Notes: generated from the letters alone by a model not told the origin. A stretch of 64,000 bases of DNA from JAEVLT01 sp964484065 (GCA_964484065.1 CAZAEW010000003.1:85722-149721), one strand, 5' to 3'. Shown: positions 34,271 through 43,527, counted from the stretch's first letter. Program-made: numbers and translations.

Positions 34271-35053
34271 GTGGGAACAATTCTAGACCGGATTCTTGAG
34301 CAAAAGAGAATAGAGATTGCCAGTTTGCAAGGGGGCCAATCCTTTTCTCAAAACTTTAATAGAAAGTCACTAATTCAAACATTGGAAAAAGCTGAGGAAA
34401 TATCGATTATTTCAGAATATAAGCGTGCCTCACCTTCAAAAGGGATCATTAATACCGGGATAGGGCCTGTTGAACAGGCGCTTCAATATGAAAAAGCCGG
34501 TGCCTCGGCTATTTCTGTTCTGACTGATCAGACTTTTTTTCAGGGTTCCTTTCAAGACCTGACTCTGATCAAAAAAGCCGTGAATCTTCCGGTTCTTTGT
34601 AAAGATTTTATTATTGATCCTCTTCAGATTGATGCAGCTGCTGCGAGCGGGGCCGATCTGATCTTGTTAATTGTGGCTGCATTGGACGAAAAACAACTGA
34701 CAGGACTATATCAATATGCGAGATTATTAGGCCTTGAAGTGCTGGTAGAGGTTCATAACGCAGCGGAACTGGAAACAGCTCTAAAAACGGGGGCAAGACT
34801 GATTGGAGTAAACAACAGGGATTTAAAAAACTTTCATGTTTCTCTGGAAACGGTTGAAGAACTGGGGCCAATTGTCAGATCCTCAGGGGCCTTTTTGATC
34901 AGCGAAAGCGGCATTCATCAAAAAGAAGATGTGGAACGGGTCCGTCAGGCTGGCGCTAACGGAATATTGGTCGGCGAGTCATTAATGAAAAGCCGGGATA
35001 TTAAAGGACATATTCAATCATTTAAACTTCCTCTTAAACGGGAGGTAAAATAA
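34271..35053 (+). CDS. trpC: Indole-3-glycerol phosphate synthase
   Basis: 260 aa TIM barrel that closes the indole ring. Catalytic elements visible: ISEYKRASPSKG, VLCKDFIID (Lys), LVEVHN (Glu) and GVNNRDL. GTG 34271 immediately follows the trpD stop, behind AAAGGAGG. TrpC and TrpF are separate here, as in other Bacilli. Confidence 0.95.
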   Translation: MGTILDRILEQKRIEIASLQGGQSFSQNFNRKSLIQTLEKAEEISIISEYKRASPSKGIINTGIGPVEQALQYEKAGASAISVLTDQTFFQGSFQDLTLIKKAVNLPVLCKDFIIDPLQIDAAAASGADLILLIVAALDEKQLTGLYQYARLLGLEVLVEVHNAAELETALKTGARLIGVNNRDLKNFHVSLETVEELGPIVRSSGAFLISESGIHQKEDVERVRQAGANGILVGESLMKSRDIKGHIQSFKLPLKREVK

Positions 35054-35676
35054 TGAAAGTGAAAATTTGCGGCATTACGGATAAGGCTTCCGCTCTGGCA
35101 GCCGTTGAATTCGGCGCAGATGCACTTGGTTTTGTTTTTGCCGAAAGCAAAAGGAAAATCGACACAGAGACAGCAAAAAAAATAATTTCTATATTACCTG
35201 AACGTGTAATGAAGGTAGGGGTTTTCGTTAACGAATCGAAAGAAGAGATTGAGAAAATCGCTTCGCAAGTTGGATTGACTCATGTTCAAATCCACGGTAA
35301 TGAAACACCTGAATACTGCGGGACTCTAACATTTCCTGTAATTAAAGCGATTAGTATCGAAGGCGGAGCAGATCTTGAAAAGATGGAAAGCTTTCCATGT
35401 GATTATATTTTGCTTGATGGTCCAAAGGGAAAATATCATGGCGGTAATGGATTATCGTTTGACTGGGATTTGGTACGAAATTTATCGTTAAAAACGAAAA
35501 AGATCATTCTCGCCGGCGGATTGACTCCTGAAAATGTCAAGGAAGCCATGCAAAAAGCCAAGCCTTACATGGTGGATGTCAGCAGCGGAGTAGAGACAGA
35601 CGGAAAAAAAGATCTGCAGAAAATAAAATTATTTATTGAACAAGCTAAAGGCAGCCTTGTTGGGAGGAAAAAATAA
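35053..35676 (+). CDS. trpF: Phosphoribosylanthranilate isomerase
   Basis: 207 aa TIM barrel. The catalytic Cys is in KVKICGIT (residue 5) and the Asp in LLDGPKGKYHGG-type loop; ends with LAGGLTPENV. It isomerises PRA to CdRP. The start overlaps the trpC stop by one base (TAATG), behind GGGAGGT. Confidence 0.95.
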   Translation: MKVKICGITDKASALAAVEFGADALGFVFAESKRKIDTETAKKIISILPERVMKVGVFVNESKEEIEKIASQVGLTHVQIHGNETPEYCGTLTFPVIKAISIEGGADLEKMESFPCDYILLDGPKGKYHGGNGLSFDWDLVRNLSLKTKKIILAGGLTPENVKEAMQKAKPYMVDVSSGVETDGKKDLQKIKLFIEQAKGSLVGRKK

Positions 35677-36872
35677 TGAAATATACATTGCCTAATGAAA
35701 AAGGCCATTTTGGTATTTTTGGCGGCAGATATGTCCCGGAAACACTGATGAAGGCAGTAGTGGAATTGGAACAAGCTTATGAAGAAGCCAAAAAAGACCC
35801 TGAATTCCAAGCTGAATTTGAACGATTATTATCACAATATGTGGGCAGACAGACACCGCTCTATTTAGCTGAAAACCTGACCAAGTATGCCGGGGGAGCA
35901 AAGATTTATCTTAAAAGAGAAGATTTAAATCATACAGGTGCTCATAAAATTAACAATGCAATCGGGCAGGCCTTACTTGCGCAAAGAATGGGAAAACGGA
36001 AAATCGTGGCTGAAACAGGAGCCGGTCAGCATGGAGTTGCGACTGCAACGGTTTGTGCATTATTAAATCTGGAATGCATTGTTTTTATGGGTGAGGAGGA
36101 CATCAGGCGTCAGGCATTAAATGTTTTCCGGATGGAGCTGCTCGGGGCAAAAGTGGTCAGTGTTACATCAGGAAGTGCAACATTAAAGGATGCTGTAAAT
36201 GAAGCCTTACGATATTGGGTTGCCCACGTAGATGATACGCACTATCTGCTGGGATCAGTCATGGGGCCGCATCCCTTCCCAATGATTGTCCGTGATTTTC
36301 AAAGTGTCATCGGAAAAGAAACAAAAGAACAATTTATGGAGCAGGAAGGAAAGCTTCCTGATGCACTGGTTGCCTGTATCGGCGGCGGCAGTAACTCTAT
36401 GGGCATGTTTTATCCGTTTGTGGAAGATGAAGAGGTAAAACTTTATGGGGTTGAAGCGGCAGGCAAGGGAATTGATACGGATTTTCATGCAGCTTCCTTA
36501 ACGAAGGGGAAACCTGGAATTCTCCATGGGGCCCTGATGTATTTGTTGCAGGACCAGGATGGCCAGATACAAGAAGCATTCTCGATATCAGCAGGACTCG
36601 ATTATCCCGGTGTCGGACCAGAACACAGTTATTTTAAAGAAATCGGCCGTGCTGTGTATGAATCGATAACGGATCAGGAAGCCCTTGAGGCATTCAGTCT
36701 TTTAACGAAACTTGAAGGGATCATTCCGGCTCTTGAAAGCTCTCATGCAGTCGCATATGCCGTTAAGCTTGCGGCGAAAATGGATAAGAATGAAAGCATC
36801 GTTGTCTGTCTTTCAGGAAGAGGCGATAAAGATGTTGATCAGGTGAGAGCCATCATGAAGGGGGAAAACTAA
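35676..36872 (+). CDS. trpB: Tryptophan synthase beta chain
   Basis: 398 aa PLP enzyme, joins indole to serine. The PLP Lys91 lies in HTGAHKINNAIGQ, phosphate loop CIGGGSNSMG, and GAGQHG is present. It forms the alpha2beta2 complex with TrpA. Start overlaps the trpF stop by one base, behind TGGGAGG. Confidence 0.97.
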   Translation: MKYTLPNEKGHFGIFGGRYVPETLMKAVVELEQAYEEAKKDPEFQAEFERLLSQYVGRQTPLYLAENLTKYAGGAKIYLKREDLNHTGAHKINNAIGQALLAQRMGKRKIVAETGAGQHGVATATVCALLNLECIVFMGEEDIRRQALNVFRMELLGAKVVSVTSGSATLKDAVNEALRYWVAHVDDTHYLLGSVMGPHPFPMIVRDFQSVIGKETKEQFMEQEGKLPDALVACIGGGSNSMGMFYPFVEDEEVKLYGVEAAGKGIDTDFHAASLTKGKPGILHGALMYLLQDQDGQIQEAFSISAGLDYPGVGPEHSYFKEIGRAVYESITDQEALEAFSLLTKLEGIIPALESSHAVAYAVKLAAKMDKNESIVVCLSGRGDKDVDQVRAIMKGEN

Positions 36873-36876
36873 AGCC

Positions 36877-37641
36877 ATGAACCGATTTCAGCAAAAATTC
36901 AGTGAATTAAAAGAGAAAAATCAAAAAGCGTTTGTTCCCTATATAATGGCAGGAGATGGGGGTCTGGACTGCTTGACTGACCGACTGTTAACCCTGGAAA
37001 AATACGGCGCGTCAGCCATTGAAGTGGGGATTCCATTCTCCGACCCGGTTGCGGACGGACCTACTATCCAGCTTGCAGGATTGAGAGCCCTTAAAAATGG
37101 TACCACACTAACTGCCGTAATAAAGGAGCTCGCCAAGGCAAGGGAGCTGGTGAACATTCCGATCATTATCATGACCTATTTAAATCCTGTTTATGCCTAT
37201 GGGATTGACGCATTTGTCCGTGATATTAAAGCGGCTGGAGTTGACGGCTGCATTATACCGGATCTGCCGGTTGAAGAAGAGGAATTGATTGAACCAACCC
37301 TCAAAAATGCAGGAATTGAGCTGATTCGTCTTGTAACGATGACAACGCCAATGGAGAGAATTGCTTCTATTTCAAAAAGCGGGAACGGGTTTTTATACAC
37401 TGTGACAGTTAAAGGAATAACCGGGGTTAGGCAAGACTATGATCAGAAACTGGGCGATTTCTTAAAAGCAGTAAAAGAAATAAGTCCAATCCCAGTACTG
37501 GCTGGTTTTGGCGTTTCTAATGAAGAACAGGTAAAAAAACTTTCTTCATACTGCGACGGTGTAATCGTAGGAAGTAAAGTGGTTGATCTATTTGAGAAAA
37601 ATGATTTGGAATCATTAGAAAAATTGATGTCTGTCCTTTAG
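36877..37641 (+). CDS. trpA: Tryptophan synthase alpha chain
   Basis: 254 aa TIM barrel that releases indole from indole-3-glycerol phosphate. Both catalytic acids are at the textbook positions, Glu49 (AIEVGIPFSDP) and Asp60 (VADGP). Last gene of trpEGDCFBA; no hisC, tyrA or aroE follow, unlike B. subtilis. Confidence 0.96.
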   Translation: MNRFQQKFSELKEKNQKAFVPYIMAGDGGLDCLTDRLLTLEKYGASAIEVGIPFSDPVADGPTIQLAGLRALKNGTTLTAVIKELAKARELVNIPIIIMTYLNPVYAYGIDAFVRDIKAAGVDGCIIPDLPVEEEELIEPTLKNAGIELIRLVTMTTPMERIASISKSGNGFLYTVTVKGITGVRQDYDQKLGDFLKAVKEISPIPVLAGFGVSNEEQVKKLSSYCDGVIVGSKVVDLFEKNDLESLEKLMSVL

Positions 37642-37666
37642 ACCCGAACAAAAAGTGAATTAAGTA

Positions 37667-37702
37667 AAATTCCACTCTTATTCAAGAGTGGAATTTTTTT
37701 AT
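37667..37702 (+). terminator. Terminator of the trp operon
   Basis: AAATTCCACTCTT pairs with AAGAGTGGAATTT followed by T-run. Confidence 0.9.
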
Positions 37703-37830
37703 ACAGAGGAGAAAACAAATTGCGTGCTATTTGTTACATCTTTTAAAACTATTATTTACTATAATGAAATCGTGGAAATCACATTTTTGACAATAAGAAA
37801 ACAAATGATGCAGCTTGAGGGTGAGGAATT

Positions 37831-38406
37831 TTGAGGATATATGAAAAAATTCTTTCCATATTAGAGGAAAAAGGGACTTTAACAGTACCTTTAATTTGCA
37901 AGGAGGTAAATCATTTGCTTCCTGAAAGAGAAAAACCCCTACTACCATCACAGGTGAAATCAATTGTTGCGAGGAAAAAGGATCTATTCCACGTCAAAAA
38001 TGGGAACATCATGATTCACCCTGACAAAAGTCCTCAGGCATTAATCGCCACGTTGGATAATGAGAATGGAATGAGTCTCAAAGTAAAAATTGACTTTTCC
38101 AAGAAGCTCTTTATCTATTTTGAATGGAGAAATAGGGGGATTTTTGATATGAATTTGGACACTTCATCGAGAAATTTCGGTGATCTCGATTCCTTTAAAA
38201 AGGAAATCTATGCACTCAAAATATGGGAATGGGCTCCTATTTATGGACATACAGAAGGAATAACCATTGGGAAAATCAACTGGAATGTCCAATTAATAAC
38301 GGCTGGGAAAACCTATTTTAGTGAAGGAACGGATTGTTACCCTGAAAATTGGCATAAATTTTGCAAAGCAATTGAAAAACTGACTGGAACCATTTTTTGC
38401 CATTAA
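37831..38406 (+). CDS. Hypothetical protein with N-terminal HTH-like region, 191 aa
   Basis: TTG 37831 follows GAGGGTGAGG. Residues 1-60 (YEKILSILEEKGTLTVPLICKEVNHLL... SQVKSIVARKKDLFHVKNGNI) have the look of a HARE- or winged-helix-type domain. The rest is a mixed alpha/beta domain with aromatic residues (LFIYFEWRNRG, KIWEWAPIYGH). I do not recognise the C-terminal family. Monocistronic, ended by a weak hairpin. A DNA-binding role is only an inference from the N-terminus. Confidence 0.65.
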   Translation: MRIYEKILSILEEKGTLTVPLICKEVNHLLPEREKPLLPSQVKSIVARKKDLFHVKNGNIMIHPDKSPQALIATLDNENGMSLKVKIDFSKKLFIYFEWRNRGIFDMNLDTSSRNFGDLDSFKKEIYALKIWEWAPIYGHTEGITIGKINWNVQLITAGKTYFSEGTDCYPENWHKFCKAIEKLTGTIFCH

Positions 38407-38413
38407 ATCAATG

Positions 38414-38445
38414 ACAAGGGCTGTCCACCGGGCATCCTTTTTTTA
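38414..38445 (+). terminator. Imperfect terminator
   Basis: AAGG...TGTCC pairs with GGGCA...CCTT over a short loop, followed by seven T. Confidence 0.5.
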
Positions 38446-38446
38446 A

Positions 38447-38475
38447 TTTGATTGCTTGCCCATATTTTTATATAA
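38447..38475 (+). promoter_or_regulatory. SigA promoter of mnmH
   Basis: TTTGAT (38447-38452), 17-base spacer, TATAAT (38470-38475). The leader to TTG 38601 is about 120 bases. Confidence 0.5.
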
Positions 38476-38531
38476 TTGAAATATCGGATTAAAAATGTTA
38501 GCAGCAGAAAAAAGTGTAAAAATGCGATTTC

Positions 38532-38558
38532 GAGGACTTCCGTTATATGGAAGTTTTC
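38532..38558 (+). promoter_or_regulatory. Stable hairpin in the mnmH leader
   Basis: GAGGACTTCC (38532-38541) pairs over its whole length, with two G-T pairs, with GGAAGTTTTC (38549-38558), loop GTTATAT. It lies between promoter and start codon and resembles an attenuator. Confidence 0.4.
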
Positions 38559-38600
38559 TTCGTTTCAAAAGGTTCTGTATCTATAAGGAGAGTTGTTATT

Positions 38601-39668
38601 TTGAAGGAAATTACGGTTGAAGAACTTTTTCATAAAAATCATCCAGTTGTGATCGATATTCGCTCACCAATTGAGTATAAGGATGATGCGATTCCGGGTG
38701 CAATTAATATACCGCTGTTTTCAGATGAAGATAGGCAGGAAATCGGGACGATATATAAACAAGAAGGGCAGGATGTGGCAAAGTGGAGAGCAATGGAAAT
38801 TGTATCTCCGAAAATTCCCCAAATGCTTCAATCCATTAAAACCGCTGCTTCTGAATCAAAAGAACAGCCGATCATTCACTGTTGGCGGGGCGGAATGCGG
38901 AGCAAAGCGGTTGTTACTTTTTTGGAGTACGCCGGCATCCGGGCAAAGCGCTTAACAGGCGGTTATAAAGCTTATCGGCAGTATATTTTAAAAGAAATAC
39001 CGAGTTTGATTCCTGAAAAGGCTGTTGTTATTCATGGACTTACAGGGGTGGGCAAAACAAAAATCCTTAAAATCCTTCAGGCAAAGGGATACCCGGTTCT
39101 CGATTTAGAGGGAATGGCAAATCACCGTGGTTCTATTTTTGGAGGAGTTGGCTTAGGAGCGGGGCATAATCAGAAACAATTTGATACCCTTCTATTCAAG
39201 CAGCTTCAGGAACTCCAAGGAACATCCTATTTTTTGATGGAAGCGGAGAGCAAAAGAATTGGAAAGGTGACGCAGCCGGATGAATTAATGTCAAAAAAAA
39301 TGAATGGAATAAACATTCACATTCATACTCCCATTGAGCAAAGAGTTATTCACATTGCCGAGGAATATATTGATCCTTATCTGGATCAGCCTTGGTATTT
39401 TGATGTTATTAATGAAGCGTTGGACAAAGTTTTGCGCCGCATTAAGGATGAAGAAATAAAAAAATGTCTCATTGAATTACTGAATAAGAATCAATATAAA
39501 GAGATGATTCAAATCTTGCTGGAAAAATACTACGATCCGAAATATGACTATAAACGCCAGGAATACACCGGGGAATTTTTTGATATTATGGCAGAAAACC
39601 CGGAAGATGCAGCGGAAAAAATTGCGGATCAATTGGAAAAACTGTCATTAAAACCACAATTCATCTAA
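38601..39668 (+). CDS. mnmH: tRNA 2-selenouridine/geranyl-2-thiouridine synthase
   Basis: 355 aa. N-terminal rhodanese domain with catalytic Cys94 (IIHCWRGGMRS) and C-terminal P-loop domain (GLTGVGKT, residues 146-153) are the exact MnmH (SelU, YbbB) arrangement. It replaces sulfur with selenium in the wobble 2-thiouridine of tRNA, via a geranylated intermediate. TTG 38601 follows AAGGAG with 10 bases spacing; the ATG at 38547 falls in the leader hairpin. No selD in the window. Confidence 0.9.
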   Translation: MKEITVEELFHKNHPVVIDIRSPIEYKDDAIPGAINIPLFSDEDRQEIGTIYKQEGQDVAKWRAMEIVSPKIPQMLQSIKTAASESKEQPIIHCWRGGMRSKAVVTFLEYAGIRAKRLTGGYKAYRQYILKEIPSLIPEKAVVIHGLTGVGKTKILKILQAKGYPVLDLEGMANHRGSIFGGVGLGAGHNQKQFDTLLFKQLQELQGTSYFLMEAESKRIGKVTQPDELMSKKMNGINIHIHTPIEQRVIHIAEEYIDPYLDQPWYFDVINEALDKVLRRIKDEEIKKCLIELLNKNQYKEMIQILLEKYYDPKYDYKRQEYTGEFFDIMAENPEDAAEKIADQLEKLSLKPQFI

Positions 39669-39761
39669 ATTTAATGCAATCTTAATAATCTTTTCATATG
39701 GTTCTTTTATATATTCCTTAGGATAAGTTTTGAAAGAATAATTTTATAACTTTCCTTATTG

Positions 39762-39790
39762 CACATGCCCGGAAAGCATGTGTTTTTTCT
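39762..39790 (+). terminator. Terminator of mnmH
   Basis: CACATGC pairs with GCATGTG over a 7-base loop, followed by six T. Confidence 0.75.
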
Positions 39791-39870
39791 TAACCTTTCC
39801 ACTTTAAGGAGTTACGGCAAAAGAGCAAATTAAAATTTTGCTAAAAAAGATATAGGTGAGAGTGAATTAT

Positions 39871-40548
39871 ATGCCGCGGATTTTAATTATTGAAGATGAA
39901 AAGAATCTGTCTAGATTTATTGAATTGGAACTTAAATATGAGGGATATGAAACAGAAACTTGCTTTGACGGAAGAAGCGGTTTGAGTTTGGCCCTTTCAG
40001 GGCAATGGGATGCCATTTTGCTGGATCTTATGCTCCCTGAATTGAATGGTCTGGAGGTATGCAGAAGAATCAGGCAAACTGATAAAACAGTTCCAATTAT
40101 TATGATTACTGCCAGAGATAATGTATTAGATCGCGTTTCCGGCCTTGATAGCGGTGCTGATGACTATATTATTAAACCTTTTGCCATTGAAGAACTGTTA
40201 GCGAGATTAAGGTCGCTGCTTCGCAGAGTGGAAGCGATGAATTCAAAGGAATTAACCACATTAACTTTTAGAGATCTTACCGTTGAATTAGAGTCTTGTG
40301 TCGTTAAAAAAGGGGATCAGATCATCTCCTTGACGAAACGTGAATATGACTTATTGGTTATCTTTATGAATAATATTAACATTGTTCTCACCCGAGAAGT
40401 ACTGTTAAATAAAGTTTGGGGTTATCATACCGGCGTTGAAACAAATGTCGTCGATGTATACGTTCGTTATTTAAGAAATAAAATTGATGATAAAAATGAA
40501 GTAAGTTATATTCAGACCGTCCGCGGCACAGGGTACGTGATGAGATGA
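39871..40548 (+). CDS. OmpR-family response regulator
   Basis: 225 aa: receiver domain with acidic pocket (IEDEKN), phospho-acceptor Asp52 (LLDLMLPE) and Lys102 (YIIKPF), then a winged-helix DNA-binding domain (LTKREYDLL...RYLRNKI...VRGTGYVMR). ATG 39871 follows TAGGTGAG. Its kinase partner starts 4 bases before its stop. The pair resembles B. subtilis YkoG/YkoH and staphylococcal ArlRS, but I do not assign a symbol. Targets unknown. Confidence 0.9.
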   Translation: MPRILIIEDEKNLSRFIELELKYEGYETETCFDGRSGLSLALSGQWDAILLDLMLPELNGLEVCRRIRQTDKTVPIIMITARDNVLDRVSGLDSGADDYIIKPFAIEELLARLRSLLRRVEAMNSKELTTLTFRDLTVELESCVVKKGDQIISLTKREYDLLVIFMNNINIVLTREVLLNKVWGYHTGVETNVVDVYVRYLRNKIDDKNEVSYIQTVRGTGYVMR

Positions 40549-41930
40549 TAACAAAACTTCAGAATCTTTTTCAAAAAACGCCTTGGCAGACAAAATTAAT
40601 TCTGAGCTGCACTGCAGCCATTTTTTTAACGTTTACGCTGTTTAGCCTTCTAGAATATAATTCTGTTTCAAAATGGATGTTAAAAAGAGAAGAACAAGCT
40701 GTAAACAGAACGTTAACCGACATTTCAAGCTACTATAAGGGCATGACAAGCACGGATATTAAAAACAGTTCAGCATTTTTAAGAAAAATGAATGATAAGG
40801 ACCAGCTAATCCGTATTTATGATCAAAACGGGAAAGTGCTTGTTTCTGATAAAAACGGTTTGTTTCCCGCCCTTGAGTTGGCATCTGAAAATGTGAAAAG
40901 CATAGAACAAGTCACGGTGGAAGAAAGGGAAGCCATTATTGCCCGCTATCCGCTAAAATCGGATCATTTTCAGGGGACAATTGAAATTGTCCGTGAACTT
41001 AATTCATATAATAAAATGATGGATCATCTATTTATGGTGATGTCTCTTTTTGGTGTCGCAGCCATTCTTTTAAGTGCGTTAAGCGGATTTTTCCTAGCCA
41101 AACAACTGCTGAAGCCGATTCGAAGTCTTTCTGCTGCCATGCAAAAAATAAAGGAAAATGGGTTTCAGGAAAGAATGAAGGGGTACAAACAAAAGGATGA
41201 ATTAACGGAGCTTTCCAATCTCTTTAATGAAATGATGGATGAAATTGAGCAGTCGTTTTTCCAGCAAAAACAATTTATAGAAGATGCTTCGCATGAATTG
41301 AGAACTCCTGTTTCGATTCTGGAAGGACATTTATCTTTGTTAAACCGCTGGGGCAAAAAGGACCCCGCCATACTAGAAGAATCTCTTCAGGCATCATTGC
41401 AGGAAGTATCCCGGTTAAAAAAACTTGTTGTTGATTTACTTGAACTAACACGTGCAGAAAATTCCAGAGGATCTTTTTCACAGGATAGTATTTTCATTCA
41501 GCCAATTTTGCAGCAAGTCGCAAAGAATTTAGAATTAATTCATCCTGAATTTCAGATTGAATTAATAATAGAAAAGCCGGTAAAGCCAGTCAGGGTTTCA
41601 GAACAGCACTTACAGCAAATTCTTATTATATTATTGGACAATAGCATTAAATATTCAGGTGAAATTAAAAAAATGATTATTAAGGCAAATGACACCAAGC
41701 AGGGATCGGTTATAACCATTGAAGATTTTGGTATCGGAATCCCAAGGGAAAATATGGATGACATCTTCAATCGGTTTTATCGGGTGGATAAAGCAAGGAG
41801 CAGTCAAAGCGGAGGAACTGGGCTGGGATTATCAATTGCGAAACGGCTCGTTGAAAAATATAAAGGAAGCATTACAGTGGAGAGTCAAGAAGGGAAAGGA
41901 ACAAAAGTCCAGGTAGTTTTACCGGATTAA
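40545..41930 (+). CDS. Sensor histidine kinase
   Basis: 461 aa. Two membrane helices (about residues 16-38 and 161-184) flank an extracytoplasmic sensor domain of about 120 residues; a HAMP domain follows, then HisKA with His250 (DASHELRTPVSI) and HATPase (DNSIKYSG, DFGIGIP, GGTGLGLSIAKRLVE). Translationally coupled with its response regulator. The signal is not known. Confidence 0.92.
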   Translation: MITKLQNLFQKTPWQTKLILSCTAAIFLTFTLFSLLEYNSVSKWMLKREEQAVNRTLTDISSYYKGMTSTDIKNSSAFLRKMNDKDQLIRIYDQNGKVLVSDKNGLFPALELASENVKSIEQVTVEEREAIIARYPLKSDHFQGTIEIVRELNSYNKMMDHLFMVMSLFGVAAILLSALSGFFLAKQLLKPIRSLSAAMQKIKENGFQERMKGYKQKDELTELSNLFNEMMDEIEQSFFQQKQFIEDASHELRTPVSILEGHLSLLNRWGKKDPAILEESLQASLQEVSRLKKLVVDLLELTRAENSRGSFSQDSIFIQPILQQVAKNLELIHPEFQIELIIEKPVKPVRVSEQHLQQILIILLDNSIKYSGEIKKMIIKANDTKQGSVITIEDFGIGIPRENMDDIFNRFYRVDKARSSQSGGTGLGLSIAKRLVEKYKGSITVESQEGKGTKVQVVLPD

Positions 41931-42023
41931 CATGAAGGAAAATTCGAAATATTTACACATTAATTTTGGCCGATTTCCGATTATAATAAAAAGGTAATCC
42001 ATTGATGAAAGGAAGCTACGGCC

Positions 42024-42263
42024 ATGAAGGAACCTGTAAAAAACAATCATCGTATCATCGATTGTGAGGAACATGCCGTTTTTATGTTTGATGATGGAAT
42101 TGATGTGTTAGGAAAAAGTGCGGTAACAAAGACATGTCTTAACTGCAGCCATTCCGAATTGCCATATGAAGGAAAAGACGCCATTGATCTTTTGATGAAT
42201 GAAAGTCATCAAAATCCTCTGTTTCCAGCACTTCTTCACAACCGTTCCAGAGAATTTCTTTAG
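42024..42263 (+). CDS. Small hypothetical protein, 79 aa
   Basis: ATG 42024 follows AAAGGAAG. Contains CEEHAV and CLNCSHSELPYEG, three cysteines that could bind metal (Cys14, Cys38, Cys41). No membrane segment. A TATAAT-like promoter element is visible just upstream (TTCCGATTATAATAAAAAGG), and a strong terminator follows. Function unknown. Confidence 0.6.
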   Translation: MKEPVKNNHRIIDCEEHAVFMFDDGIDVLGKSAVTKTCLNCSHSELPYEGKDAIDLLMNESHQNPLFPALLHNRSREFL

Positions 42264-42298
42264 GAAAAAATGGTCTTAGTCTGTTCGGTATCATTAAG

Positions 42299-42326
42299 AA
42301 AGGATGTCTTTAACAGACATCCTTTT
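42299..42326 (+). terminator. Terminator
   Basis: AAAGGATGTCT pairs with AGACATCCTTT, then TT. Lies between the small plus-strand gene and the convergent sda-like gene. Confidence 0.8.
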
Positions 42327-42355
42327 TGGTGATGCACATGAAGTTGTTGATATAT

Positions 42356-42490
42356 TTAGCGATCTTTGAAAGGCGTTAAACCCCGTCTCAGGATTTCATC
42401 CTTTAACAGTCTAATCCACTCTTTTTCTTTCCCAGACTTTAATGCATCCCGATAAGAAACAACTAACTGCTCGTTACTCATTATTTTCAA
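42356..42490 (-). CDS. sda: Sda-like sporulation histidine kinase inhibitor
   Basis: 44 aa. The sequence MKIMSNEQLVVSYRDALKSG followed by KEKEWIRLLKDEILRRGL matches the antiparallel helical hairpin of Sda (B. subtilis, 46 aa, begins MRKLSDELLIESYFKA). Sda blocks KinA and KinB autophosphorylation when replication is disturbed. I chose TTG 42490, 9 bases after GGGGAGG, because it gives a colinear N-terminus; ATG 42481 has no well-placed site. The gene is short enough to be missed by most gene finders. Confidence 0.8.
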   Translation of the reverse strand: MKIMSNEQLVVSYRDALKSGKEKEWIRLLKDEILRRGLTPFKDR

Positions 42491-42704
42491 TCTAAAATGC
42501 CTCCCCGGAAAATGGATTTAATTAAATATTCAGTTTTTTATATTGTAAGGGTTTTTCTCACTTTTGAAAAGCCTTGACATAAAATATTCACTTTTAGTTT
42601 AATTTTTATTTTAATTTTACAGACAGACTGAATAGGGTTGCAGTTGGACATGTTCCTTGATTATACTTAGAAATGGACAATAAATGTGAAAGGGTGAGTT
42701 AAAA

Positions 42705-42908
42705 ATGATCCATTTAGGATGGCATGATCGTCAAACGATAAAAAAAGTTAAATGTATCCATACGGATGCAAAAAAATATATTGTCAACCATGCATTAACA
42801 GTAGGAAATAGCTATGAAGTGAAAAACGAGACAGAGGAATTTTATTTTATCGTTGATAATACCGGAAAAGTTGGAGGATTTTATAAGGAATATTTTCAGG
42901 AAGTTTAA
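42705..42908 (+). CDS. DUF6501-like small protein
   Basis: 67 aa: MIHLGWHDRQTIKKVKCIHT, then a KYIVNHALTVGNSYEVKNETEEFYFIVDNTGKVGGFYKEYF core, which matches my memory of the highly conserved bacillar family DUF6501. ATG 42705 follows AAAGGGTGAG. A possible promoter (TTGACA at 42574-42579, TTTAAT at 42598-42603) lies upstream. Small beta-rich cytoplasmic protein, function unknown. Confidence 0.75.
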   Translation: MIHLGWHDRQTIKKVKCIHTDAKKYIVNHALTVGNSYEVKNETEEFYFIVDNTGKVGGFYKEYFQEV

Positions 42909-42922
42909 TATTGCTTTTTGAG

Positions 42923-42956
42923 AAAAATGCCTGGCCGGATGGTCAGGCATTTTAAA
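42923..42956. terminator. Bidirectional terminator
   Basis: AAAATGCCTG pairs with CAGGCATTTT between convergent genes. Confidence 0.8.
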
Positions 42957-42969
42957 ATCCTTGTTTATC

Positions 42970-43527
42970 TTATTTCATATCCGGGAAAACTCTTTGAATG
43001 GTTTGTGTGAATTGTTTAAAAAATCCTGTTACTGGTTTCCCGCCTCTAATATCATTTGCATATCCTTGCATATGTTTATAAAAATCAGGGTTTGCAGAAA
43101 CATAAACACGGTCAATGTCACGGTCTGTTGATTTTACCCGTTTTGAGATTTTTCTTTCCAGCTTATTAGAAAGATTTGTCCCTGAAGCCAGTTTTGCTGC
43201 TACAAAAGCATTGTTATTGGTAACAATCACGTTTGCCGTATCCACTTCGGGAAGATCAGCGATTTTCTTAGCTGCTCGGTCAGCGACTCTCATTCTTGAA
43301 TTGTTTGTTAAATCATTCCTAACAGTTTCATTATTATCGCTGGTATATCTCACCCGATTTGGATCATTGATATCGGTAACCTTTCGATTGTCATAATTTA
43401 CTCTTGCAGGGTCCAAATTATCATTATTACGGTAAGCGACTTTGTCATTATTTACGTTATTCCTGGCACAACCTGTCAGACAAAGACTGAAAAGCAGTGA
43501 CGCAATGAAAAAGGCTCTAAGTTTCAT
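42970..43527 (-). CDS. YhcN/YlaJ-family sporulation lipoprotein
   Basis: 185 aa lipoprotein, lipobox LTGC (Cys20), followed by an Asn/Asp-rich stretch and a YhcN/YlaJ domain (ADRAAKKIADLPEVDTANVIVTNNNAFVAAKL... NKLERKISKRVKSTDRDIDRVYVSANPDF). Family members are forespore-made lipoproteins of the spore inner membrane that aid germination or outgrowth. Monocistronic. Confidence 0.85.
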   Translation of the reverse strand: MKLRAFFIASLLFSLCLTGCARNNVNNDKVAYRNNDNLDPARVNYDNRKVTDINDPNRVRYTSDNNETVRNDLTNNSRMRVADRAAKKIADLPEVDTANVIVTNNNAFVAAKLASGTNLSNKLERKISKRVKSTDRDIDRVYVSANPDFYKHMQGYANDIRGGKPVTGFFKQFTQTIQRVFPDMK

